Shown: in pieces, positions 5,855-14,383 of the stretch
Numbering within the stretch: position 1 is the stretch's first letter
Layout of the letters: the number at the start of each line of letters is the position of its first letter
The notes under the pieces: generated by a model
Seen by the model: only the letters and a program-made list of their open reading frames with translations
Database searches by the model: none
What the model was told of the DNA's origin: nothing
Program-made: the position numbers and the translations under genes
NCBI GenBank assembly: GCA_012800055.1
Contig: JAAZKA010000105.1
Span: 1-33,236 of the forward strand
DNA length: 33,236 nucleotides
Direction of reading: 5' to 3'
Origin: Clostridiales bacterium
GTDB lineage: Bacteria > Bacillota > Clostridia > Oscillospirales > QAMX01

Positions 5855-7963
5855 ATGCCCAAGTACGTCTTCGAACGCTTCTCCGACGAGGCACATCGGC
5901 TGATCAATCAGGCGGGTGTTCACCAGGCGTTTCCGAAAGCCGAGGGAAACGAAAACTTCAACGCCTGCTGGGATGCTGCCATCTCCGACGACGGCACGTT
6001 CTACTACACCCTCTCCTCCGAGGCCGGCAAGTGCGACCACGCCAAGCTCGTGCGGTATGACCTCGAGAAAAACGAGATCGTCGAGTGCTTCCATGCGGCA
6101 AAGTACCTGATGCCTAAGGATCGCCAGCTTCCGCACTCGAAGTTCCACACCTCCATCAACTTTATGAACGACGGCCGCATCATTGCCACCACCCACTCCA
6201 CCGACCGTGCCAAGCAGCATGTCGAATGGATGCCGTTCGGTCATCACAACCACGTCTGGGAGGGCTTTCCCGGCTCACAGATTCTCGTATATGACCCCAA
6301 GACCGAACATGTCGAGAGCTGGGGCACACCCGTCACGCATGAGTCGATCTACGGCGCGAAATATGACCCGAAGCACAACCGGCTGTATATGATCGGTTTC
6401 ATGCGCGGGCATGTCTACTCCTTCGACTGCGAGACCCGCAAGGTTGAGGATTTGGGCAAGATGGCGGAGCTGTACTGCTACCGGCTCGTCCTCGGCGCCG
6501 ACGGGAATATCTACGGCTGCACCAAGTCCGGGCAGCTTTTCAAGATTGACACTGAGCGCAATAAGCTCGAGAATATGGCGTTCCGTGTCCCGGAGTACCC
6601 GGATAACTATGTCAATAACACCTGGTACCGCTATATGGAGAACGCGCGCAATCACGCGTCGGGACGCTTCATGTATATGATGTTCGCCGTTGCGCCTTAT
6701 ATGTACAAGCTGGACTTCGCAACAGGCGAGGTTTACCCGGCGGGGAAGATTATGCCCGGCGACGGACTGTACGAGCTGCCCGCGCGTGACGGCTCCTGGA
6801 ACCCCCACAGCTTCATTCTGGATAAAGACGGCGTTATCTGGTTCTGCGTCCACCACTGGAGTGTCCACAATGACACCGAGTACACCGACCCGCGTCCGTG
6901 CTATCTGATGCGCTGGGACGTTGAGAACGGGGAGGAGCCATACTGCTGCGGCATCATCGGTACGCCGACGCGTGTCGAGAACAGCATCACCGAGATGGAG
7001 TACGACGAGAAGCGGGACATCCTCTACTTCGCGAACGTCGGGCGCGGCTTCGGCGGCGACGGTCCGAGCGCAGTTGCCATCGAGCTTAAAAAGTTCCGTC
7101 CGGTATACCGTGAGCGCGGTCCGGTCTCCGACGACCCGATCATCCAGCCCCGCAAGCTGACTGAGGACGAGATAAAGGCCCGTGCTGCGCGTGCGGCGAA
7201 GAAAATCGGCGAGGAAGTCACCGAGCACAACCCCTTCCAGGCGTTCCCGCCGGCGAAGGTCACTCCGGTGCGCATCTGGCGCAGTTTCCCGCGTCTGGAT
7301 GTTGACGAGAGCAAGGTGATCGGCATGGCGTGGGATGACCACGGCGAGCTGCATGTCGTCTGCGGCGCGGGAGGGACATTCGATACCGCGAAGTATGTGC
7401 TGCGCATCACGGTCAATGTCGGTATCCCGGGGATGGTGGTGTCCGGACTGCGCGAGATGAAGTATATCCACGACGAGTACCGCGCGTGGCTGAAGGCGCA
7501 CATTCTGCCGCAGCCTGTGCCGGAATTCCCGGAGACGGTGAAGCTCCCCGAGGCGACGGGCCGCCGCTACCGTGCGAAGGCAAGCGCCGTATGTGAGTGG
7601 CACGACGGCTCGAAGATCGTCGGGACGCTTGATGCGCTGGCAGCGATCGTCCGTCCGAACGGCAAGGTGTATTCGCTCGGCAACGCCGCGGCATACGGGC
7701 CGGTGCGCTGCATGGTCACCAACGCTGCGAAGACGAAGCTCTGGGGCGTCGCCGGAGACGAAGAGGACATGGGCTATGTCTTTACCTATGACGATGACGA
7801 GGGTCTGCGGCAGCTCGGTATCCTCAACTACAACTCCCACGGTTGGTTTGACGGCCCGACCGCGTCCAACATCCTGTCGAGTATTGCAATCAGCCAAGAC
7901 GATAAGTACCTCGCCATCGGCGGTGCGGATCGCATCGCTGCGGTGCATATCATCACGCTGTAA
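5855..7963 (+). CDS. Propeller paralogue A: uncharacterised beta-propeller-like protein
   Basis: First of five paralogues, 702 residues. The start at 5855 follows GGGAGG with good spacing and aligns with the other four N-termini; the frame extends upstream to 5780, but that part overlaps the promoter. There is no signal peptide. Repeating blade-like units (xxxDGxxYY, LVxYDxxxxE, RLYMIGFMRGHVYSFD) suggest a beta-propeller. A His-rich patch is conserved: QLPHSKFHTSINF (91-103), THSTDR (113-118), EWMPFGHHNHVWEGFPGS (124-141), ESIYGAKYDP (163-172). A charged linker ending GEEVTEHNPFQAFP separates it from a highly conserved C-terminal module (LPEATGRRYRA, AAAYGPVR, EDMGYVFTYDD). The first copy is closest to D at the DNA level in places. 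A polysaccharide lyase or related sugar-active role is guessed only from fold type, His content and neighbours. Confidence 0.85.
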   Translation: MPKYVFERFSDEAHRLINQAGVHQAFPKAEGNENFNACWDAAISDDGTFYYTLSSEAGKCDHAKLVRYDLEKNEIVECFHAAKYLMPKDRQLPHSKFHTSINFMNDGRIIATTHSTDRAKQHVEWMPFGHHNHVWEGFPGSQILVYDPKTEHVESWGTPVTHESIYGAKYDPKHNRLYMIGFMRGHVYSFDCETRKVEDLGKMAELYCYRLVLGADGNIYGCTKSGQLFKIDTERNKLENMAFRVPEYPDNYVNNTWYRYMENARNHASGRFMYMMFAVAPYMYKLDFATGEVYPAGKIMPGDGLYELPARDGSWNPHSFILDKDGVIWFCVHHWSVHNDTEYTDPRPCYLMRWDVENGEEPYCCGIIGTPTRVENSITEMEYDEKRDILYFANVGRGFGGDGPSAVAIELKKFRPVYRERGPVSDDPIIQPRKLTEDEIKARAARAAKKIGEEVTEHNPFQAFPPAKVTPVRIWRSFPRLDVDESKVIGMAWDDHGELHVVCGAGGTFDTAKYVLRITVNVGIPGMVVSGLREMKYIHDEYRAWLKAHILPQPVPEFPETVKLPEATGRRYRAKASAVCEWHDGSKIVGTLDALAAIVRPNGKVYSLGNAAAYGPVRCMVTNAAKTKLWGVAGDEEDMGYVFTYDDDEGLRQLGILNYNSHGWFDGPTASNILSSIAISQDDKYLAIGGADRIAAVHIITL

Positions 7964-8070
7964 GTGTGTCATATACCCCGCGCGTGGGAATATCCTTAAG
8001 CGCAGGGTACAATCCTTTTATATTGACGAACCCGCTGCGGCTACACCGCACATCAAGGGAGGAACCAAAT

Positions 8071-10194
8071 ATGGCTCAGTACTTATATAAGGATCACAAC
8101 GACCCGGCGTTCTACCGGCTGATCAACCAGGCGGGTGTGCGTGCCGTCGCGCCGCCGGACAAGGGCAACGAGACCTTCAACACCTGCTGGGACGGCGCGC
8201 TCTCCCCGGACGGCGTGTTTTACTACACGCTTTCCTCCGAGGCCGGCAAGTTTGACCACGCCAAGCTTGTGCGCTACAACTATGAGAAGAACGCCGTCGA
8301 GGACTGCGTCTACACCGGCGACGTCGTGCTGCCGCAGATACGGCAGCTCCCGCACTCGAAGTTCCACACCTCTATCAACTTCCGTCCCAAGGAGGGCGGC
8401 TGCGGTTATATCGTCATCGGCACCACCCACAACACCGACCGCTCACCCTTCCATGAAGAGTGGATGCCCTTCGGTCACCACAACCACGTTTGGGAGGGAT
8501 TTCCCGGCTCGCAGATCATCGTATTTGACCCCGATACCGGCGAGAGCGAGAGCTGGGGCACACCCGTGCCGCATGAGTCCATCTACGGCGCGAAGTATGA
8601 TCCGAAGCATGACTGTCTCTACATGATCGGCTTCATGCGCGGGCATGTCTACAGCTTCGATTGCAAGACGCGCAAGGTCGAGGATTTGGGCAAGGCTGCC
8701 GAGGTCTTCAACTACCGCCTGTTCCTGGGTGCCGACGGCAACATCTACTCCTGCACCAAGTCCGGCGAATACTACCGCATCAACACCGAGACCAACAAGC
8801 TCGAAGACCTCCACTTCCACATCCCCGAGTATCCCGGCGCGTATGTCAACAACACCTGGTACCGCTACCTCGCCTGCGCACGCAACCATGCGTCCGGTGA
8901 GTTCATGTACTGCGTCAACAACAATGCCTGGGAGATGTTCGCCTACAACTTCAAGACCGGTGTGTTTACAACCGTCGGACGTCTCAAATCCCGCGACGGC
9001 TACTTTCCGCTCAACTGTGACGTGGACTACGGCTGCGCAAACTTCGCCGTCGACAAGTACGGCGTGATCTGGTTCGAGCAGCGCGTCTCTACGCACAACA
9101 GCATGGATCGTACGCGCTTCAACCCATATTACTCGCACCTGTTCCGCTGGGACGTCGAGAACGGGAAGGAGCCGGAGATGATGGGCGTCATGGGTACGCC
9201 CGAACGCAACCACGGCATCACCGTCGAGATGGAGTACGATGAGGTACACGACCGGCTCTACACGGTCGACCACGGCCGCGGCTTCGGGCATGACGGCCCG
9301 TGCGTGATCTGTATCGACCTGCCGGAGTTCAGGAAGCATATGTACGAGCCGGGGCCGTATACCGATGACCCGAAGATTCATCCGCGTGAGATTTCCGAGG
9401 AGGACTTCCAGAAGGAGCTGGCGCGCCGGAAGCTTGCGACAGGCGAGGAAAATACCGAGAAGAACCCCTTCCAGGCTTTTCCGATTGCAAAGACCCATCC
9501 GGTACGGTTGTGGAACGCGGTGCTGACGCCCGAGGACAGCGCGGTCATCGGCATGGTGTGGAAACCGTCGGAGATGGGCGGCGATATCCTGCACGTCGTG
9601 ACCGGCGCACAGAACCCTCCCGGCGCGGGCTTGTTCGACGCGGCAAAATATGTGTTCCAGATGAAAGATTGGGAGATTCTCTCTCGCGCGGACTTTGACC
9701 TGATCAAACCGGAGTACCGCGAGTGGCTGCGTGAAAACATCCTGCCTCAGCCGGTGGCGTTTGACGAAGGCATCAAGCTGCCGGAGGCGACGGGACGCCG
9801 GTACCGCGCGACGGCGAGTGCGACGGCGCTGTGGCATGACGGCCGCACGTTCGTCGGTACGCATGACGCATTCGCGGCTCTGGTATCCCCGGACGGCGAG
9901 GTCTTCTCTTTAGGCGCGGCGGCGGCATACGGGCCTGTGCGGTGCGTCTGCACGAATGCGGCGCGTACGAAGCTGTGGGGTGTCGCGGGCGACGTCGAGG
10001 ATATGGGGTATGTGTTCACTTATGACGATTTGAACGGGCTGCGGCAGTGCGGGATGCTCAACTACAACGCGGCGGGCTTCTATCGTCCGACGGCGTCCAA
10101 CGTACTGTCGAGCATCGCGGTCAACGCGGACGAGACACGGCTTGCCATCGGCGGCGCCGACCGGCTCGGGACTGTGCACGTCGTGGAGCTGTAG
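8071..10194 (+). CDS. Propeller paralogue B: uncharacterised beta-propeller-like protein
   Basis: Second paralogue, 707 residues. The chosen ATG follows AAGGGAGGAACCAAAT, and translation from it aligns with A; the in-frame extension to 7966 covers only intergenic sequence. It keeps QLPHSKFHTSINF (92-104) and PFGHHNHVWEGFPGS (133-147), but has THNTDR (119-124) where the other four have THSTDR. Blade motifs YGAKYDPKH and MIGFMRGHVYSFD are intact. The linker reads GEENTEKNPFQAFP, and the C-terminal module is complete. It has no signal peptide or membrane segment. The 107-base gap from A has no terminator and no convincing promoter, so the gene is probably co-transcribed with A. Confidence 0.85.
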   Translation: MAQYLYKDHNDPAFYRLINQAGVRAVAPPDKGNETFNTCWDGALSPDGVFYYTLSSEAGKFDHAKLVRYNYEKNAVEDCVYTGDVVLPQIRQLPHSKFHTSINFRPKEGGCGYIVIGTTHNTDRSPFHEEWMPFGHHNHVWEGFPGSQIIVFDPDTGESESWGTPVPHESIYGAKYDPKHDCLYMIGFMRGHVYSFDCKTRKVEDLGKAAEVFNYRLFLGADGNIYSCTKSGEYYRINTETNKLEDLHFHIPEYPGAYVNNTWYRYLACARNHASGEFMYCVNNNAWEMFAYNFKTGVFTTVGRLKSRDGYFPLNCDVDYGCANFAVDKYGVIWFEQRVSTHNSMDRTRFNPYYSHLFRWDVENGKEPEMMGVMGTPERNHGITVEMEYDEVHDRLYTVDHGRGFGHDGPCVICIDLPEFRKHMYEPGPYTDDPKIHPREISEEDFQKELARRKLATGEENTEKNPFQAFPIAKTHPVRLWNAVLTPEDSAVIGMVWKPSEMGGDILHVVTGAQNPPGAGLFDAAKYVFQMKDWEILSRADFDLIKPEYREWLRENILPQPVAFDEGIKLPEATGRRYRATASATALWHDGRTFVGTHDAFAALVSPDGEVFSLGAAAAYGPVRCVCTNAARTKLWGVAGDVEDMGYVFTYDDLNGLRQCGMLNYNAAGFYRPTASNVLSSIAVNADETRLAIGGADRLGTVHVVEL

Positions 10195-10204
10195 GGATTA
10201 GACA

Positions 10205-10238
10205 GGTGGAGACGAGGGCTCAACGCCCCGCCTCCACC
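10205..10238 (+). other. Intercistronic hairpin between propellers B and C
   Basis: Arms GGTGGAG (10205-10211) and CTCCACC (10232-10238) are perfect. After a mismatch, CG/CG (10213-10214 with 10229-10230) and GGG/CCC (10216-10218 with 10226-10228) continue the stem to a 7-base loop. No T-run follows, so it is more likely an mRNA processing or stability element than a terminator. The rest of the 183-base gap up to 10378 shows no clear promoter. Confidence 0.5.
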
Positions 10239-10377
10239 ATACAAGGACTGCGGTTCGGACGATGACAGGCTGGATGAATTTTGCACAGAGCAGCGCGGTT
10301 TCGATCCGCAGGAAATATCCCGTACACCCTGACGCTTGTATCCTGAATCCTGACATCTTTCAGAGGAGGTTTCGGCT

Positions 10378-12519
10378 ATGGCATCCTATGTCTTCCCGCT
10401 GTTCTCCGAGGAATCCTTCCGGCTTATCAACCAGACCGGCGTCCGCCAGGCGCACCCGAAAGCCGAAGGGTACGAAAATTACAACTGCAACTGGGACGGT
10501 GCACTCGCGCCCGACGGCACCTTCTACTTTACCCTCTCATCCGAGGCCGGTAGGTGCGACCACGCCCGCCTCGTTCGCTACGACTACGACCGCAACGAGA
10601 TCATCGAGTGTTTCTATGCTGCCGATATCCTTGCGCCCAAAGACCGCCAGCTCCCGCACTCCAAACTCCATACCTCCATCAACTTCATCCCGCGCGGTGC
10701 GGAGCACGGTGACCTCAGCAACCCTTCCGACTACCTCGTCCTTGCCGTCACCCACTCCACCGACCGTGCGCGTCAGCATACCGAGTGGATGCCCTTCGGG
10801 CACCACAATGACCTCTGGGAAGGCTACCCAGGCTCCCAGATCCTCATCTATGACCCAAAGTCCGGCCACGCCAAGTCCATCGGTACGCCCGTTCCGCGTG
10901 AGAGCATCTATGGTGCGAAGTATGACCCCGTCCACAACCGCCTCTATATGGTCGGATTCATGCGCGGCCATATCTATTCCTATGACCTTGCCACCAAAAA
11001 GGTTGTTGACCTCGGACGCGGGATGGAATTTTGCTCCTACCGGCTCTCTCTCGGCGGCGACGGCAATATCTACGGCGGCTCGAAAGCCGGCTACTTCTTC
11101 CGCGTCGATACGAATACCAACACGCTCGAGAGTCTCGGGTGGAAGGTACCGGATTATCCCGCGGCGTCCGGCGACGGTGACAACTACATCAACAACACCT
11201 GGTACCGCTGGATGTCTCTGGCGCGCAATCATCCGTCGGGTAAGTTCCTCTATATGCTTGCGCCGTGTACCGACCACCTGTGGAAATATGACTACGAGAC
11301 GAAGACTGTCACCCGCGCCGGACGGATGCTTCCGAAGGACGGCATCGTCGAGCTGCCCAGCCGTGAGAGCTGTTACGCCACCTATACCTTCGCCATCGAC
11401 CGCGACGGCGTCCTTTGGTACACGATGCGCGGCTGGTCGATGAAGAACCGCCGGGATTATGTCTACAACATCCCCTGCTACCTCATCCGCTGGGATATAG
11501 ATCGCGGCCGTGAGCCGGAGGTCATGGGCATCATGGGCACTCCCGAGAACACTCAGCGCCTCACCTGTGAGATGGAGTACGATCCCGTGCGCGATATCCT
11601 TTACTGCTGCAACGTCGGACGCGGCTTCGGCGCGTTGGGGCCGGATGTCATCGCCATCGACCTGAAGGAGTACCGGAAGCATATGTACGAGCCGGGGCCG
11701 GTATCCGAAGACCCCGCTCTGCGTCCGCGTGAGCTGACCGATGACGAGAAGCGCAAGCGTGACGAACGGCTCCACAAGTTTGTCGGCGAGGAGGTCACCG
11801 AGAAGAACCCCTTCCAGCCCGTCCCCGACGCAGACTGCTACCCCGTGCGCATCTTCGAGTATCTCGCGCCTGAGCGCATCCTTGACGCTGCCGTCATCGG
11901 GATGGCCTGGGAAGGCGATATCCTCCACGTCATCACCGGCGCGAAGGAAACCTTCGACGAGGCGGCGTATGTCTTCCGCATCCGGGGACGTGAGGTGCTG
12001 GGCGTGCTTGACTTTGCGTGCATCCGGGACGAGTACCGCGATTGGCTGCGGGAGAACATCCTGCCCAAGCCGGTGGATTTCCCCGGCGACATCCCGCTGC
12101 CCGAGGCGACGGGCCGCCGCTACCGTGCGAAGGCGAGTGCTGTGTGCGACTGGAACGGCGGACGCAAGCTCGTCGGAACGATGGACGGGCTGTTCGCGGT
12201 TGTCACGGACAAGAACGTCTACTCGCTCGGGAATGCCGCCGCGTACGGACCGGTACGCTGCCTGTGCGCCGATGCCGACTGCACCGTCGCCTACGGAACC
12301 GCCGGAGACCATGAAGACATGGGGTATCTGTTCACCTACGATGACCGCCGGGGTCTGCGGCAGATGGGCATTATCAGCTACAACTCGCACGGTTTCTACG
12401 GCACCACGCAGGCCAACATCCTGACCTCTGTCGCGCTCTCACCGGACGGGAAGACCCTCGCGGTGGGAAACTCCGACCGTATGGCGTGTGTGCACCTGCT
12501 CACACTTCAGAAAGAATAA
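10378..12519 (+). CDS. Propeller paralogue C: uncharacterised beta-propeller-like protein
   Basis: Third paralogue, 713 residues, with GAGGAGG before the ATG. It carries a longer loop after HTSINF (IPRGAEHGDLSNPSDYLV, about 104-121) that is shared with D but absent from A. It is the only copy with GHHND (141-145) instead of GHHNH and GYPGS instead of GFPGS, so one His of the conserved patch is replaced by Asp. The linker is also the most divergent (GEEVTEKNPFQPVP). The blade motifs and C-terminal module are otherwise complete. The stop is 14 bases before the TTG start of PHP1, which indicates one mRNA. The changed residue suggests a shifted substrate or activity within the family. Confidence 0.85.
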   Translation: MASYVFPLFSEESFRLINQTGVRQAHPKAEGYENYNCNWDGALAPDGTFYFTLSSEAGRCDHARLVRYDYDRNEIIECFYAADILAPKDRQLPHSKLHTSINFIPRGAEHGDLSNPSDYLVLAVTHSTDRARQHTEWMPFGHHNDLWEGYPGSQILIYDPKSGHAKSIGTPVPRESIYGAKYDPVHNRLYMVGFMRGHIYSYDLATKKVVDLGRGMEFCSYRLSLGGDGNIYGGSKAGYFFRVDTNTNTLESLGWKVPDYPAASGDGDNYINNTWYRWMSLARNHPSGKFLYMLAPCTDHLWKYDYETKTVTRAGRMLPKDGIVELPSRESCYATYTFAIDRDGVLWYTMRGWSMKNRRDYVYNIPCYLIRWDIDRGREPEVMGIMGTPENTQRLTCEMEYDPVRDILYCCNVGRGFGALGPDVIAIDLKEYRKHMYEPGPVSEDPALRPRELTDDEKRKRDERLHKFVGEEVTEKNPFQPVPDADCYPVRIFEYLAPERILDAAVIGMAWEGDILHVITGAKETFDEAAYVFRIRGREVLGVLDFACIRDEYRDWLRENILPKPVDFPGDIPLPEATGRRYRAKASAVCDWNGGRKLVGTMDGLFAVVTDKNVYSLGNAAAYGPVRCLCADADCTVAYGTAGDHEDMGYLFTYDDRRGLRQMGIISYNSHGFYGTTQANILTSVALSPDGKTLAVGNSDRMACVHLLTLQKE

Positions 12520-12533
12520 AGGGGGAGATACTC

Positions 12534-13343
12534 TTGATACATTCCGACTGGCATATTCACACGACCGCGTCTTACGACGCAAAGCTTCCGCTGCCGACGC
12601 TCATCGACGCAGCGCAGAAGCAAGGGCTGCGCGCGTTCGGCATGACCGATCATGCCAACTACAATGACCGCTCCTTCCTCGGCAACATCGCCGAATCGCA
12701 GCGGCTCTATGAGCAGTACCGCGTGCCCGAGCTGAAGTTCGGCGTCGAGTTTACCCCCATTGCGAAGCCCATGTACGACTACATCGCGAAGCACGGCACG
12801 CGCGAGGGCTATGTTCCCGTGCCGCAGGACAAGCCTTATGACATAGAGCTCGCGCTGACACTCGACGAGATGAAAGCCCTTGGGATGAGCTACTCTGTCG
12901 GTGCCGCACACTGGCGGGTCGACGTCGCCGACGCCAGAACGGTCGACAACTCTGCCTACGCGCAGATCAAGGAGTGGTTCCGGCAGCAAATGTGGCTGGC
13001 GTGCGACCCGCGCGTGACGATTCTCGGGCATCCGTGGTCGTGCAACCAGACCTGGTACGACGACTTCTCGATGATCCCCCGGATGATGCACGATGAGCTG
13101 GGCGCGGCGCTCAAAGAAAACCGCAAGTACATCGAGTGCAACGCCGGCATGCTGATATCGCCGAAGCTGACCGATTTCTTCAAGCGTCAGTACGCCGATT
13201 TCCTGCGCTATATGTTTGAGAAGGGTATCCCGATTACCTACGGCTCGGACTGCCACGGCCCGGAGTACCCGGACAACCGCGCGCAGTGCGAGGAATATCT
13301 GAGCTATGCCGGATTCCGCGACGGTGACTTTTCCGAACTGTGA
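12534..13343 (+). CDS. PHP-domain metal-dependent hydrolase (PHP1)
   Basis: This 269-residue protein belongs to the PHP (polymerase and histidinol phosphatase) superfamily of trinuclear metal phosphoesterases. The start is TTG at 12534, supported by GGGGGAG upstream and by alignment of its (M)IHSDWHIHTTAS start with MITSDWHTHTTAS of PHP2; the open frame upstream lies inside propeller C. Likely metal ligands are H7 and H9 (HIH), D39-H40, E72, H126, GHPW at 165-168 (H166), and SDCH with D239 and H241. HisK-type histinidol phosphatases share this pattern, but no histidine genes are nearby. The setting inside a glycan operon suggests a sugar-phosphate or cyclic-phosphate substrate instead. It is cytoplasmic. 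Confidence 0.9.
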   Translation: MIHSDWHIHTTASYDAKLPLPTLIDAAQKQGLRAFGMTDHANYNDRSFLGNIAESQRLYEQYRVPELKFGVEFTPIAKPMYDYIAKHGTREGYVPVPQDKPYDIELALTLDEMKALGMSYSVGAAHWRVDVADARTVDNSAYAQIKEWFRQQMWLACDPRVTILGHPWSCNQTWYDDFSMIPRMMHDELGAALKENRKYIECNAGMLISPKLTDFFKRQYADFLRYMFEKGIPITYGSDCHGPEYPDNRAQCEEYLSYAGFRDGDFSEL

Positions 13344-13364
13344 GAGGGAGACGGCAGAGAACGC

Positions 13365-13394
13365 GGGGACAGCGATGGGACATATTTTGTCCCC
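13365..13394 (+). other. Intercistronic hairpin pair between PHP1 and PHP2
   Basis: TGTCCCC (13388-13394) can pair with GGGGACA at 13365-13371, and its first six bases can pair with the closer GGGACA at 13377-13382. These give two mutually exclusive hairpins only about 17 bases before the PHP2 start. No T-run follows. It could tune PHP2 translation or mRNA stability. Confidence 0.45.
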
Positions 13395-13411
13395 CGTAAA
13401 GGGGTTTCAAT

Positions 13412-14278
13412 ATGATTACATCCGACTGGCATACGCATACGACGGCAAGCCCTGACGGAACACTCACGGTCGGAACGCTGTGCGAAGAGGCACGGCGTCA
13501 GGGGCTGCGGGTCATCGGTATGAGCGACCACTGCAACTTCAACGACGCGAAGTACCGTCAGGTGATGCGGGATTCCCGGGCAGCGTATGAGCGGCACTGT
13601 ACGCAGTATCCGGAACTGCGGTTCGGTGTTGAGCTGTCGCCGTATTCAAGGACGGTGTACGACGCGCTCGCACGGGGAGATACGCTCGGGAGCTGCCGCG
13701 CGGGGTATATTGCCGCGGGAGAGCCGCCGTATACGCCCGCATTCGCGCTCACGCGGGAGGACGTCGACGCGCTGGGGCTTTCCTATGTGATTGCCGGGGT
13801 ACACTGGCGCTGTGATGCGCCCGACGCGTCCGTGCCGCCTCGGAGTGCCGACGCGTGGATAAAAGAGTGGCTGCGGCTGATGACGTGGTCAGCGGAGGCG
13901 CTCGCGGAGATTGCCGGAGACAGGCTTAAAATTCTCGCGCATCCTTGGTACAGCTGCATCCGCGCACCGTGGGTACAGTCGCCCGGCGAGGATAACCGCG
14001 GCTTTGCAAGGATTCCCTTCAGCGCGCATGACGAGCTTGCCGCCGTACTGCTGCAGTACGGCGTGGCGGCGGAATGCAACGCCGACCAGGTTACACATCC
14101 GACTCTGTCCGAACGCTACCGCCGCGAGTATGCCGAGTTCCTCGTCTACCTCAACGAGCGCGGCGTTCCGATCACCTACGGTACCGACGAGCATGAACGC
14201 TACCCGGACCGCCGTAAGAGCGTCCTTGCAGCGCTGCGGCAGTCGGGCTATCGTGAGAATACGCTGTACGGCGGGTGA
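13412..14278 (+). CDS. PHP-domain metal-dependent hydrolase (PHP2)
   Basis: A paralogue of PHP1 with 288 residues; AAAGGGG precedes the ATG. All expected PHP metal ligands appear in the same order: HTH (H7, H9), SDH (D39, H40), E74, H131 in GVHW, H177 in AHPW, H206, E221 in ECNAD, and D259 with H261 in TDEH. It differs from PHP1 in the central loops, including a longer segment around residues 78-112 and 180-200, so its substrate pocket is probably different. It lies 68 bases after PHP1. A phosphoesterase role is expected from the family; the substrate is unknown. Confidence 0.9.
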   Translation: MITSDWHTHTTASPDGTLTVGTLCEEARRQGLRVIGMSDHCNFNDAKYRQVMRDSRAAYERHCTQYPELRFGVELSPYSRTVYDALARGDTLGSCRAGYIAAGEPPYTPAFALTREDVDALGLSYVIAGVHWRCDAPDASVPPRSADAWIKEWLRLMTWSAEALAEIAGDRLKILAHPWYSCIRAPWVQSPGEDNRGFARIPFSAHDELAAVLLQYGVAAECNADQVTHPTLSERYRREYAEFLVYLNERGVPITYGTDEHERYPDRRKSVLAALRQSGYRENTLYGG

Positions 14279-14341
14279 ATGCACCGCCGAAGAAATCGGG
14301 TATATTCCTGAACAGATAGATGACTTCAGTGACCGCGCTGA

Positions 14342-14355
14342 CTGTGAGATCACAG
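14342..14355. promoter_or_regulatory. Short palindrome before GH27 gene
   Basis: CTGTGA and TCACAG form perfect 6-base arms around GA. It lies in the 105-base gap between PHP2 and the GH27 gene, where no promoter boxes were recognised. It could be a regulator site or a chance palindrome. It is too tightly spaced for a CRP-type site, which needs six bases between TGTGA and TCACA. Confidence 0.2.
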
Positions 14356-14383
14356 GTTACCATATGGAAAAGGAGGAACTACG

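Noticed and set aside
8008-8013. TACAAT as an internal promoter between propellers A and B
   Set aside because: No -35 box resembling TTGACA is present at 16-18 bases upstream.
10537-12390. 617-residue open frame on the minus strand opposite propeller C, and similar long antisense frames opposite A (6275-7972), B (8443-9864) and E
   Set aside because: They mirror the GC-rich codon pattern of the plus-strand genes and lack ribosome binding sites. Their translations are Arg/His/Val-rich with no domain, while the sense frames form a conserved family.
13365-13394. Hairpin between PHP1 and PHP2 as a terminator
   Set aside because: No T-run follows either stem, and the downstream genes clearly belong to the same operon.
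14342-14355. CRP-type binding site
   Set aside because: The TGTGA and TCACA half-sites are separated by two bases, not the six that CRP needs.
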